Source of the DNA: Hanleya hanleyi
Taxonomy: Eukaryota > Mollusca > Polyplacophora > Lepidopleurida > Hanleyidae
DNA: 64,000 bases
Assembly (NCBI GenBank): GCA_036873755.1
Contig: JAVTVY010020624.1
Coordinates: 1-64,000, forward strand
Direction: 5' to 3'
Shown: positions 34,472-45,385 of the stretch, one piece after another
How the letters are laid out: each line of letters begins with the position of its first letter
How positions within the stretch are numbered: position 1 is the first letter of the stretch
The notes under the pieces: model-generated
The model's database searches: none
What the model was told of the DNA's origin: nothing
The model's input: only the letters and a program-made list of their open reading frames with translations
Position numbers and translations under genes: made by a program

Positions 34472-36302
34472 GGGCAATTCCGTGTAAACATGGACATGAT
34501 CAGTAGAAAATAAACTTAATGGTATGTTACTAATTCTTTTCCTATAGCATAGTTTATATCCCTAAGTTCGCGGAAATAATATTTTGTTTGGGTTTTAATC
34601 CACTAATAGACTTCTATTTTTTTATGAAATGTCGTGCAAAATAGCATAAAATTCTCTGTTCATCATAGCTAGATTTGTCACCTCTTGGTTACTCTTACTT
34701 TATTGAATAAATGTTTATCTTTTGTCTACAATACATTGGCCTAATCATGTACTTTAACCAGAAAATGCAGGTGGCTGAAATTCACTTTAGTGTATGTAGC
34801 ATACACAGTAGTATGCTATCATGTTATATGATGTAACCTGAGTCAAGAAAAATGATTTGTTTCTAAACTCATAAAAATCCCTGAGCAGCATTAGAGAAAC
34901 ACTTCATAAATTCTTTGTCTTACTTATGCCTTAGTCATTTCTGATAAAGTTGCTCATATATATTGAATAGAAAAAAGATAGTGGTACTTTGAAAATTGTA
35001 GCCGGAATCACGTGTAACCTTAGTCACGTTTGATGTGCATCTCATTATCGGGATTGCTGAATTCGTCTCTGTCGTTCATGCCCATTTGTCTTTGAAACAA
35101 GATATAAACTACACCAATCATTCCAATTGATAATGAGGGCCGTAGATTCAATAAACAATGTAGGAAAATCATCTCCAGAACTGGCATTAGTTTGTACGAG
35201 GTTTTCTATTTGCATTTGGATTCTTTTGGGTGCAATACATGTATGTGCACTGCTTCCGTATACAAGTTCTTCTAGAGTGTATGTGTGTATCGACCTGCAC
35301 ATGAATCCTGTTTCTTTTGAATTGGTCTTACTGATTTATCATACATGTACATCTAAAATACTACACATAATCTGTACCACGTACTGGGCCATGATACTGC
35401 AGTGATGGAGAGATAATAATGAACATAACATGATAAAAATCTGTGTATTCTAACCAAGCACATTTAGAATTATCATGCAGCATCCTTCATATATTAATAG
35501 TGTTGCATATTCTGTATTATATACAGTTTTGTGTCAACCATGTCAACGATTAGATTCTGACAAACTATATGGTAACCGGAGTCACGCAATCTTCTTTAAT
35601 TATCTCCCTGTTGCTATTATATATCAAGTTCAATATTGCACATATATTTTTATATGGATGTACTTTGTTTAATCAATATTAGATTAATTCGCACGCATAA
35701 TTAATTCAAAGAGAAATCTCATTTGAACTATAGTGGTCTGGGGGTCATTTCGTTTTCTTGTAAATAAACATGATAAAAACCAGCTTATTCTATCCAAATG
35801 CATATAAAATTATCATATAGCTTTGTTCCAGAATTACTAGTGTTGCATCTTCTGTTTTGAGCAAAGTTTTGCATCAATGTTTAGCTTTGGACAAACTGTA
35901 ACCGGAGTCACAGTAACCTGAGTCACGCGATGTTCTTTAACTACCTTCCTGTTACTATTATATATCAGGTTCAATATTGGACAAATATTTAGCTACGGAT
36001 GTAATTTGTTAGTTTGATGAATTCTCTCACACAATTAATTTGATCAGAAATCTCGTTTGAACTATAGTGGTCTGGGGGTCAGGTCTTTTTTTCGTAACCT
36101 GAGTCACGCTCTTGTTTTTCTACATGAAAGTTACAATTTGAACTTAGATAATCATCTGGTTGTGTTGGTTAGCCCTTACCCTGAAGTAAATAACTGCTGG
36201 ATGTGGGTTATTACATGTCATTTATAATTTATATTAAAATCTGGGCAAATTGAATTTGCTCATGGGGCTCTGAACATAACCCGATTCACTCCGGAATTGC
36301 CC
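34472..36302. mobile_element. 1.83-kb non-autonomous transposon in the intron of gene D
   Basis: The ends are GGGCAATTCCG and its exact inverse CGGAATTGCCC, flanked by TTAG at 34468-34471 and 36303-36306. The paralogous intron of gene A is uninterrupted at 11341-11350 (CTTGGGATGA against CTTAG|...|TTAGGATGA here), an empty site. Inside, GTAACCTGAGTCACG or near copies occur at about 34833, 35013, 35572, 35898, 35912 and 36094, with a diverged copy at 34998, and about 330 bases are tandemly duplicated (35421-35760 against 35761-36115). No transposase. Confidence 0.85.
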
Positions 36303-36599
36303 TTAGGATGAAATGTACGAGATTGTGTAATAGACGCAACGACTCGAGAACTCAACCGAATCACTGAAAAGGTCCAGGTAAACCCTCTGCGAGGATTTAG
36401 GGATTACATGGGCTTGTGCATATGTTACAAAGACGGCGACATGGCGCGTGGAGAGAAAAACGCGTCGAAATAGCCAGGGTTCTACTAAGTGTCGCGTGCT
36501 AAGAATGTAATTCTGATGTCACCGCAACTAACCCGTGCTGTGAGTACTGCAGCATTGAACAACATGAGGGCTATTTTTCATCTGTTGTTTTCGCTGTCA

Positions 36600-37830
36600 A
36601 AACACGTGCTGTGGAAATAAACCTTGAGGAAGTTTTTCATACACTGCAAACTAAGGTGTTAACTTATTGTTCACCTGAATTGTAACACTTATTGAACGCG
36701 TACTTTTGACTGAATTTTTAACTGTCATGTTCAAATTGTTACCTTCCACGTTCAATTTTGAACTTTAACATTCAAACCATTAACGCAGGTATTCAAATAC
36801 AGAACGCACTTTTGAACAACTTTAACAGACGTATTGAAAGTTTGAACAATAGCATTCTAACTTTAACACGCGTAACAAAATTGTTCAATAATGCGTTAAT
36901 GGTTTGAATGCTAAAATTCAAAACTGAACATGGAAGGTAATAAATTGAACATAATTACGCATTCAATAGGTGTTGCAATTCACACCCTACTGAATCGACA
37001 AGTATGATTGTAGGTGAATGCACCAGTCCATTTGTCATGCGACCATGAACTGTAGATTGGATCACTTCAAATTAAAGCCGGATAACAGCTGCAATGTTAT
37101 AATGAGGCAACATATGATTGTATATCAGATATGTCGACAGTCCATGGTAGCTACCATTTGTCTGGGCAACAGTCCATTTGGCGAATCATTTGCCAAGGTT
37201 ACACGGTTCACGTCAGTTCGGACTGACCGTATTTTGACCTACCATGGACTGTCGATCGATCCGATGATGATACCATGGACTGTCGTAATATCAGACAGAC
37301 AGAGAATAAACTATTAATGGTTCATATTCCTCTGAAACACACACAAGTGAAAGGAATCGAGAGATGAATGAGTCACTGATACATGAGGCAGGTAGTAAGT
37401 TCCCATGTGTTCATTTTGTGCTCATTTCCTCACACTATAATTCGATGCTAATACCTACCATGGACTGTCCACCAACACCTAAAAACACCTCTCGACGCAA
37501 AAAAGTTAAAAAAATTGTTAACTTGAAATAGTAATAACCCTATATTTGGTGACAATATAGTACGATATCTCTCCTTCAAAAAATGACTGGACACCATGAC
37601 CATACCTGTCATCGATACGCTGAAAATTGTTCATTTTCGGCTGTGGTCACTGTCGTCTGGTCAGACACACGCCCACGCTTGATAACGAAAGCACCGAAAA
37701 ACCTACCATTGACTGTGATTTGACATGTGAGCGGCGGTGTTTACCTACAATCATACTTGTCGTTCAATAAGTTAACACGTGAGTTTGCAGTGTATGGAAA
37801 ACTCCTCCAAGGTTTATTTTCCACGCATAT
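36600..37830. mobile_element. Fold-back element in the intron of gene D, interrupted by another insertion
   Basis: It is equivalent to 11640-12115 in gene A: the same arms (GGAAATAAACCTTGAGG..., TTAACTTATTG...) and the same flanks. The right arm is broken at 36997-37761 by a second element. Confidence 0.65.
36997..37761. mobile_element. 765-bp inverted-repeat element nested in the fold-back element
   Basis: Left end GACAAGTATGATTGTAGGT, right end ACCTACAATCATACTTGTC: a 19-base perfect inverted repeat. The motif CTACCATGGACTGTC or its inverse appears about seven times: CAGTCCATGG-type mainly toward the left, CCATGGACTG-type toward the right. It is missing from the matching site in gene A (about 12047). 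The target duplication is not clear. The 99-codon frame inside shows no known domain. Confidence 0.75.
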
Positions 37831-37989
37831 TTTGATCACAAATTAAACAAATATTACTTCAAATTACAGGTATTGTACAGGTTTTCTCGTAGAAAAAAAT
37901 GTGTTTGTCTGAACTGTATATCTGAAATCGTTGACAAAAAACGTCGAGAAATTAGGCCAGATATTCCATGCTATGAAATAACTATTAGC

Positions 37990-38165
37990 GACATGAATTA
38001 TCAACGGAATAGCTTCTGCATTTGAATACCTGCGTTAATGGTTTGAATGATAAAGTTCAAAATTGAACAAGTAAGTTCATAATTTAAAAACAATTACACG
38101 TTCAGTAAGTGTTACAAATTTGGCGTTCAATTACTTAACACCTAAGTTTACAGTGTATGCTACCC
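37990..38165. mobile_element. Partial second copy of the fold-back arm
   Basis: It repeats the right-arm text (GTTAATGGTTTGAATG..., CACCTAAGTTTACAGTGTA) of the element just upstream. The match ends at GTTTACAGTGTA, which suggests where the true terminus of this family lies. Confidence 0.6.
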
Positions 38166-38616
38166 TGTCGCCTCCTTTGTTCACATGATCATCCTAGTGA
38201 TCATGGTGACGAACCATCTCATATATGTAGCATCCTACATCTCAAAACATGTATGTATGGGGTGATTCCACCAATTAAGAGCCTAAGACATGAACATTTT
38301 ATATGAGTGGTAACAAGCTGTCTTTGTGAACCTTTTCACATAGGTATTAAAACTATCTGATTCAAAGAAGAATTTTCAGAAGTGAATTCATGGGAAATTT
38401 TAGAACTGTGCGAAGTTTGTGCAAAATTTTGACATATTCAATGTCAACAGACTGGGATTTTGTAATTTTGCCTAGATATAACACAAATTGGTTAAAAGGG
38501 ATTTTCTTTCATTATTTATTTGTCAAAGTTTCAACATTTCCTTTGGTATTTTTTCTTGTTCACCAATAGAAAAGCTGTGTTATGTGTGTGACACTTGAAT
38601 AGTTGAAAATGTAATT

Positions 38617-38912
38617 GGGCGATTCCATGTCACGTAAGTTACATTTTCATTCCCGCTAGGGATCACAGGATTCACAATTTTGTTTTGGAATGATTAGACG
38701 GTCTTAAATTTTACATTTTTTACGTCACGCACGTAACGCTATGTTTGATGCTGCATAAATGATTAACTTTGTCTATATATACTATTAGACTTCACCCCTT
38801 TCTAATATCAGCAAAGGCGGCATTTAGAGTCGAGGCAACAGTGGAGAAATGGCCGCCAGAAAGCTATTGAAAATGTCCCCTGGATGTCACGCACGTAACC
38901 CTGGAATCGCCC
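38617..38912. mobile_element. 296-bp inverted-repeat element with GGGCGATTCC ends
   Basis: Left end GGGCGATTCCATGTCACG, right end CGTAACCCTGGAATCGCCC. The sub-terminal word GTCACGCACGTAAC recurs near both ends and inside. The right part is shared with 12370-12554 in gene A, so it entered before the A/D duplication. The end resembles GGGCAATTCC of the 34472-36302 element, so both may belong to one superfamily. Confidence 0.7.
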
Positions 38913-39059
38913 TATGGGATAGAACTGGAGTACTACAGTTAATAATAAAGGTATCAGCAATGATTGATCTTCAAGTATTTGGAAGTAAATTTCATCGTTT
39001 CAACTTTGAAAACTAGCAACCACGACACTTGACAAGCAACTCGCGGAATACTTCGTGTT

Positions 39060-39400
39060 ACTAACTTAGTATATATTTTAAAATATCTTATTATTCATTT
39101 TTTTAATATCTTATTATTCATATCTTAATATATCTATTCAGCTTTGGGAGCTGTGTCATTACGATCATCAGAGGGGTACTGTATGTTCGCTTTCAAGACT
39201 ACCGGTCTGCTACCTCCTATTTTAGTGGGAGGCCCGTTTGCAGAGTGGTTTAGATCGCCGACATACAGTGCTGGCGATTAGGTGCCTGACTCTGGGGTCG
39301 CTGGTTCGAATCCTGCACGGGACTCGACCAAATTTACAGCACTAGACTTTGTGCTATTCTAAGATGGTGTTATCCCAAAAATACTGTTAACTTAGTACAG
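39060..39400 (+). mobile_element. Insertion with tRNA-like core (SINE-type) in the intron of gene D
   Basis: TAACTTAGTA occurs at both borders (about 39064-39073 and 39389-39398), and the matching place in gene A (about 12700) lacks the segment. The middle is tRNA-like: box A-like GAGTGGTTTAGATCGCC, a CGCC/GGCG stem, a long variable region and box B GGTTCGAATCC, with CCCGT/ACGGG acceptor pairing, most like a leucine or serine tRNA. About 150 AT-rich bases precede it. It is more likely a SINE than a working tRNA gene. Confidence 0.55.
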
Positions 39401-39569
39401 CCAATAAGACATACCTGAATTGATAACAGCAGAATAATGTAAGGTTTTTTATCTTCTTTCCACGAGTAATTTGAAATATATAAATCTATCTTATCAATGT
39501 TTTTCTTAAAGCAAAATGATTCTGAAACATCTCTGTATTGCCCAAAAAGTATGTCAAATCACAACTTAC

Positions 39570-39842
39570 TTGTTTAAATGGTTTAGTTTCAATATGAGAA
39601 TCAATGGTTGGAAGTCCAGCCACGTCAAGCATGGTAGCTAGTTCCATTTTCGTCATAGTTGTTTCGACTTCCATGCTTAACGCTCCTGTCAGGGTGGTGG
39701 CAATTTCAGTTTTCATTTCGCACTGGGTATCTGTCTCTGTTTTTGTGGGCAGATTTCCTTTTGAATAGTTGAAAAACTCCCCCTGTATCATTGAAGCCAT
39801 ATCTTGATCCTCAGGTTCCACTTTTATTGATAAATATTCCAT
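39570..39842 (-). CDS. Zinc-finger gene D, exon 1 (acidic N-terminal exon)
   Basis: 91 codons from ATG (39840-39842) to CAA|GTAAGT, phase 0, the same length as exon 1 of gene A and about 85% alike by eye. It starts MEYLSIKVEPEDQD and contains MEVETTMTKMELATMLDVAG. SIKVEPE fits the SUMO consensus followed by acidic residues, as in many transcriptional repressors (inference). A CCCACAG acceptor lies about 35 bases upstream, so a non-coding first exon is likely, perhaps in the conserved block at 41.4-41.8 kb. Confidence 0.7.
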
Positions 39843-40129
39843 TTTCCGTCCTCATGGAATAGCTCGATACAGGAACTGTGGGAACATGAAGAAATAGATG
39901 GCAATGAGGGTCATTCAAAATCTTGACAAGTCAGCAATTGAATCTATCTATGACGATGATGATGATGAAGATACAAAAGCACGTCTTGTTGACGTTGCTT
40001 TGACCAGATAGCGTAGTGCTGAAAATTCACCCACTTGTCGATCTCGATACGATGAAGATATTGAAATAAGAACACGTGAAAAAAAATATATATATACATG
40101 TTGTTTAAAAATGATTAAATTTCAAACTG

Positions 40130-41800
40130 CATTTACAGTTTGTGCGACAGAAAATCACCATTACACATTAGGCCTACAATTAGTATTTCTTTCTCTACAG
40201 GTTGCCCAGTCCACAATGATCACAAGGCTAAACCTCAATGTAGTCATTTAGATATAAATTATCTGCTCACAATATGAACAATGGAAATCAATGGGGAGAA
40301 TGGAAAGATAGCCTGGCTGATTTCTCTTATCATGATTGTGAAGGAGCGTGGTGCATTTCATAGACAATGCATGTTTATTCTACCTAGAGCACAGGTAGTG
40401 ACTGAGCTGCAGAAGAAACTTCATGTAAAGCAGTTTTAGGCGGACCTAAGTGAATTCTTGTTGCACTGGGCCTTGTTAAGGCCTTTGTTATGGCATCCCT
40501 CTTGCAAGCTCACCTTGACAAGCATTTCGTTCCATTTATAGCAGTAATACTAGAATAAATTTGCACAAAATTCCTCGCCCATGTCGAAGTTGTATAATAT
40601 GACAAGAGACTGTTTTAATTAAAACCTTGCAAAACAACAAAACACCAAAGATATGATGGATAATTCTCAAAATTTAGAAAATCTGTTTCCTTCAATTCTC
40701 CATAGACATTACAAATGTAATAGCATTTTGCACTCTTAATAGTAAAAACACCTACACTGTTCAAATAGAATTGCCCAGCCTTTGTGCTTATGGTACCTGT
40801 GGTGGAGAAAGTCCCACTGTCAGTCACAGACAGGGTTGCAAGGTCTTGCAGGCTAAAGCATACACCCAAGTTCACATGCAAATATTCTTCCAAAGCCAAG
40901 GAACTGGGAAACACTGAAGGAATCAATCCAGTGGGCTTGTAAATGCAGGTCACCTGTAGAATCCAGATCACAATTTTTATGCAAATATTCAAAGTCTCAA
41001 ACAGAAGTTTCTGCCAGTCATTATTGTCAGAGGCAGCCTGCCACTCATTTACATTTCAAATACATGTTTCATGAATAGACTGCAGTCACTGGCTTGATGC
41101 AATGACTTTGGTTTAAATGCCTATCTGACATGGTTAATGAATATTCAACCCAAAATACTTTTGGAGAATTTAAAAACAAATTTTCAATATATTTTCCATT
41201 ATACTGTAAATGTTAAATAATTTGATTAGTTAATATATATAAAAATGTGTTGCTTTCTTATATCTCTTCGACATGGGCGAAGCATTTCTTGGAAATATGT
41301 TTCAATATTGCTGTGCACATGGGAGCTCAAGATTGTATCTCTGTTATATTTTGAGTGCCTAAATGGATGCCAGCACAAAGGCCTTAAAACGTAGCCCACG
41401 GTCAGACGGTACCGGTACCCTTCCCTCCGTTTTTCATTTTAACTCTCATTCTAACACGGCTAATCTTACCTCTTCCGCAAAATCACTGATCCTTTTTTCA
41501 ACTAGTATTTCCTTCGTTCAGTTAACAATTCGCGGGGTTCATGGCAGGATGCGTGCATGTAACTTGGCTATCTTATCTCTCTTATTCTGTTTCGTCTTCT
41601 CGTTGAGTATTGCTCGCCACAACAGATAGAACGCTTGCCGATTTATGGCAAAAGTGTGACCTGTCATAGGCCGGGAAAGCGGACTGCGCAATAACTGGTT
41701 AAACTAAAACCCAGGAACACTATGACAGGCGTATATAGAGTGAGGAGGCGTGGCAACCCCTATTACAGAGTGCAATATGATCTATGATATAACAACAACA
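40130..41800 (-). promoter_or_regulatory. Upstream block of gene D conserved with gene A; TATA-like box
   Basis: 40140-40480 and 41410-41790 match 14360-15085 upstream of gene A. A TATA-like CTATATAC is on the minus strand at about 41731-41738, with conserved sequence downstream that would form the first exon (TGTTGTGGCGAGCAA...). The 900 bases between the conserved halves (including the 125-codon minus-strand frame at 40615-40992) are absent from copy A and show no recognisable protein. Confidence 0.4.
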
Positions 41801-42239
41801 ATTAACCAACACAAACTTAATTAGACTCATTCAGCGGAACGTTTTCGAGCCAATAAATGAGCTGACTAAGATTGTGCTGGTAAACAGATTCATTATAAAG
41901 GCCGGCACGACGAATAGTCTTCAACAATTTAAATGAAATTACATGGCATGGTGCCTTAGAATCTCACTGGATCACCATAGTTTTTCCCATTTAAATATTG
42001 TTTAATGTCAATATTTACTTATTTCGGTGTGTACCTCCAAACATTGTAGTTCATGCGAAATGTGGGCTATGTTTGATTTGCAATTATTACGGGAAAACAC
42101 ATCAGGATAACATAAATAAATGCCACTATATTTTGCGACACTGGGAGGATAGAACAGAAAAGCATCGAGTTTTCGATCTATCCAAAATATGACACCTAAG
42201 AAATATATTATAGAAAATAACGACACTACACGTGCGTAG

Positions 42240-42571
42240 ATATAAGTAAAAAACTGGATATTATATTGTCATAACCGGTTTCGCTCTTGTAGAGCTTTTC
42301 AAATGACGAAGTTAACATGCTATTGGATACAATTTATACAGTGCAGCATGTCTACAATTATTGTTGCATGGTTACATAAAGTCATAATAACAGAACAAGT
42401 ATAGTCACATACAAAACAATGATCACAGAGAGACGACTGCTGGTTGGACATGCGTACTTTCTCCATGCACCTCATGCGCATAGCTCATTTTCTCGAGCCA
42501 GTCTGCGAATACTGAAATAATGTTTTAATGACTCTGAATCGAACAAATAATTAAGTGATATATTTTCGGTA
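42240..42571 (-). other. 3' flank of the Penelope-like element, with a hammerhead-like hairpin
   Basis: On the minus strand, GTCATTTGAAAA, then hairpin GCTCTACAAGAGC, then GAAACCGGTT and ATGAC. The outer stem GTCAT/ATGAC and the inner stem followed by GAAA resemble the hammerhead ribozymes reported in Penelope-like elements, but the usual CTGATGA strand is changed to TTGAAAA, so activity is doubtful. Confidence 0.35.
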
Positions 42572-43743
42572 TTAGCAATTGAGGGATTCCCCGTATTTTT
42601 CAATGAACAATTTTTCTTTTTCCATCCGGATGCTTACATCGTCCGTGTTAAATTTAAAAAACGGAAAAATGGAAAATTTAATCTCGAGATGGCTAGCACA
42701 ATCTGCCACATGTTTACTCACTTTGAGATGACGTAATCTAGGTGTTTCTATTTGTTGTCGGTGTACGCGAGTCCGTGATTTCAGACGGTCCCCTGTTTGG
42801 CCTATATATGGAGCGCCACATCCATTACAAGTCAGAACATACAAAAGATTTCGAGAATCACAGTTCATATTATGTTTAATTTTGAACTGTTTGTTAGTTT
42901 TCCGAAAGAGATATGAACTGCCAATAGTGAGATTTAGACAACATTTACATCGTACGTCTCCGCATTTTGATGTTGTATATACTTGATCGGGATTTAACTG
43001 ATGCTTAGCTTTTGTAAGTAATTTCTTTAAGTTGGGGCCGTGTCGTTTTGCATTTATGAATTTAACTCCATTAAAGGCTTTCTTCAGTCGATCATTTGAC
43101 CCAAGAATGGTTAAGTTATTTCTAACAATGGGGAAAAAGTTGTCGTTATTAGGATTGTGCGTATTAATGAAAGTCAGCACCTTTGTTGTTGATTGATTCT
43201 TTCTTGGATTTCTTAACGTGTCGATATCTATTGAGAGGGCTTTAGAAAATCCATTCTCAATGACTCCATCGGGATAATCTCTTTCAAGTAGGAACTGTTT
43301 CAACTCGCCCAACCGCTTAATACGCAAGTCTGGTTTTGTTACTATTGTGCAAATTCTTCTGGCAAGATTGAACGGCACTTGGTTCTTAACATGCCGCGGA
43401 TGACATGATTTGTATGACAGATATTGTTTCGTGTCTGTTGGTTTATAAAAAATATCAGCAACAATTTGATCATTTTCTCTTTTAAGCAGAATGTCCAGAA
43501 AAGAAATTTCATCCTTATTTGTTTCTAAAGTAAATTGAATATTAGTGTCCAGACTGTTTAGGAGATTATGAAACTCCATAATGGTGTCATATTTGCTTTT
43601 GAATATTAGAAAACAGTCATCCAAAAACCGTTTGAAGGATGTTTTAATTTCTTCTCTGACATCCGCTCCGTATTTCCGCTCAATTTCGCTGTATAACTGT
43701 GTTTCCAGATAGCCCAATACTAAAGTCGCGTAGGTGGGGGCAA

Positions 43744-43746
<3 letters not shown>
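42572..43746 (-). pseudogene. Penelope-like element, 5'-truncated: reverse transcriptase end plus GIY-YIG endonuclease
   Basis: A single open frame of about 390 codons. It opens in reverse transcriptase sequence (KFAPTYATLVLGYLE, then KRFLDDCFLIFKSKYD with the catalytic FLDD) and continues through the thumb. A linker with CGDVRCKCC follows, then a GIY-YIG endonuclease (LLYVLTCNGCGAPYIGQTG, ...SRTRVHRQQ...) and stop. This order is diagnostic of Penelope-like elements. The frame is open right up to a (TA)n tract at 43747, so the 5' half of the reverse transcriptase is missing. What remains has no internal stop, so the truncation is recent. Not autonomous. Confidence 0.85.

Positions 43747-43828
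<82 letters not shown>
43747..43828. repeat. (TA)n microsatellite, about 40 units
   Basis: An uninterrupted TA tract exactly at the junction of two truncated retroelements. On the minus strand the adjoining LINE ends AAAATAAAGTAA and runs into the tract, so this may be its 3' tail, later expanded. Confidence 0.9.
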
Positions 43829-43829
<1 letters not shown>

Positions 43830-45135
43830 CTTTATTTTCTGAGGGTAACAAATACAAGTATTTACTCTGTCAGTTGTGTAAACTGTTCTTCCCAGAGGCC
43901 CTCTAACAAACAATCAAACAATGTACATTAAATATATATATGAAAACAGTTCAACCAAATTCAAAGTATACATCAAACACATAATAATATATCTAACATC
44001 ATGGCATCGAGCTAACTTATGCTTTTTGCCTGAAGAATTTTTATCAGTCGATGTTTGAAGGCTCCAGCCGATGGCGACTCTCTTAGTTTCTTGTCCAGCG
44101 AATTCCATATTTTGGCTCCTGTGTAGCTCAAGCTTCTTGTCAGCATATTTGATTTTGGCTTGGGAACAAACAGATCATTATTTTCTGTTGATCTTAGATG
44201 CCTTGATGTTATCTCCCAAACATATTTGAACAAACTGTTCAGATAAGGAGGACAAAGATTGTGGATAATTTTATACATAAGTACAGCTTTTTGATAATAT
44301 ATCCTGTCTAATACACTGATCCAGTTGAGTTCCTTAAAAAGTTCTGCTGATGGTGTTAAATAGTGCGCGTTGAGTATAGTTCTAGCTGCTCGTTTTTGTA
44401 ATTTGTTAATTCTGTCAATTTGATAGGCATTTGAATTTCCCCATAGTGTAATACAGTAATCAATATGGGGAAGGATGTAAGCATTGTCGTAAAGAAGTTT
44501 TGCATCTTTTTTGAGTAGGTTTTTATGTTTATATAGTATTCCCAGCTTAGTCGAAATTTTGTTGCAGAGAGAGTTCACATGTGGTTGCCAGCTTAGTGAT
44601 TGGTCAATCCTCAGACCGAGAATTTTGTCATCCTTCACATTTTTTAGTTCAGCATTACCTATTGTAATGAACAATGTCTCGCGAAGCTTGTAAATCTTGG
44701 ATGATGTAGCCAGGAGCATAGCAGAGGACTTATCAGTATTGATATACAATTTGTTGTGGTAACACCATGTTTCTATAATCTCTAAATCCTTATTCAGTAT
44801 TCTTTCCAGTTCATAAACATTGGAGGAAAAAGTATATACCGTACAGTAGTATCATCAGCATACAAATCTATTGTGCTAGACAGTTCAGATAATAAGAGAT
44901 CATTGACAAATATGATGAATAGCAGAGGTCCCAATATAGACTGTTGTGGAACACCTGCTTGGATAGGGAGAGGATCAGACATCTCATTATCAATGCATAC
45001 AAACATACAAATTGTTGTCGGTTATCCAGATATGATTTCATCCAATTGAGAGCAGAATTATCAAGCTTGTATAGTTTAAGTTTGTCCAAAACAATCCCAC
45101 TTGGGACTGGACTATCCAGCAGTAATCCCACAGGT
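43829..45135 (-). pseudogene. 5'-truncated LINE with reverse transcriptase 3' half
   Basis: Minus-strand pieces: 44868-45131 (LYKLDNSALNWMKSYLDNR), 44794-45006 (QAGVPQQSILGPLLFIIFVN and DLYADDTTV, the catalytic loop) and 44012-44749 (MYINTDKSS..., LGLRIDQSLSWQPHV, YTGAKIWNSLD). The pieces lie in overlapping or shifted frames, so at least two frameshifts are present. The product family is a jockey/CR1-like reverse transcriptase. The 5' part, with the endonuclease, is absent. Confidence 0.8.
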
Positions 45136-45385
45136 GACTATCCTTCAGTAATAACATGGGACTGGTCCACCCAGTAGTAATCCTACACAGGACTGGCCTA
45201 TCCAGCAGTAATCTCACATGGGACTGAACTATGTACCAGTAATCCGACAGCACTGACCTATCCATCCTACATGGGATTAACTTTTGCCAGTAATCCTTCA
45301 TGGGACTGATGTTATTGTCTGTACCAAATAATCTATTCCAGACATTATTGTCTGTACCACATCACCTATTCCAGACCTTATTGTT
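45100..45385. repeat. Two adjacent minisatellites with ~33-bp units
   Basis: First about six copies of GGGACTGGACTATCCAGCAG plus TAATCCCACAT (45100-45310), then two and a third copies of TTATTGTCTGTACCA...CTATTCCAGAC (45309-45385). The first borders or overlaps the 5' break of the LINE. Confidence 0.8.

Noticed and set aside
39224..39330. Functional leucine/serine tRNA gene
   Set aside because: Box A and B and acceptor pairing are visible but stems have mismatches, and the segment sits inside an insertion with a target duplication, so a SINE is more likely.
40615..40992. 125-codon minus-strand frame upstream of gene D
   Set aside because: No domain, and the segment is an insertion relative to the paralogous block upstream of gene A.
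43734..43931. Frame encoding a long IYIYIY run
   Set aside because: Translation of the (TA)n microsatellite.
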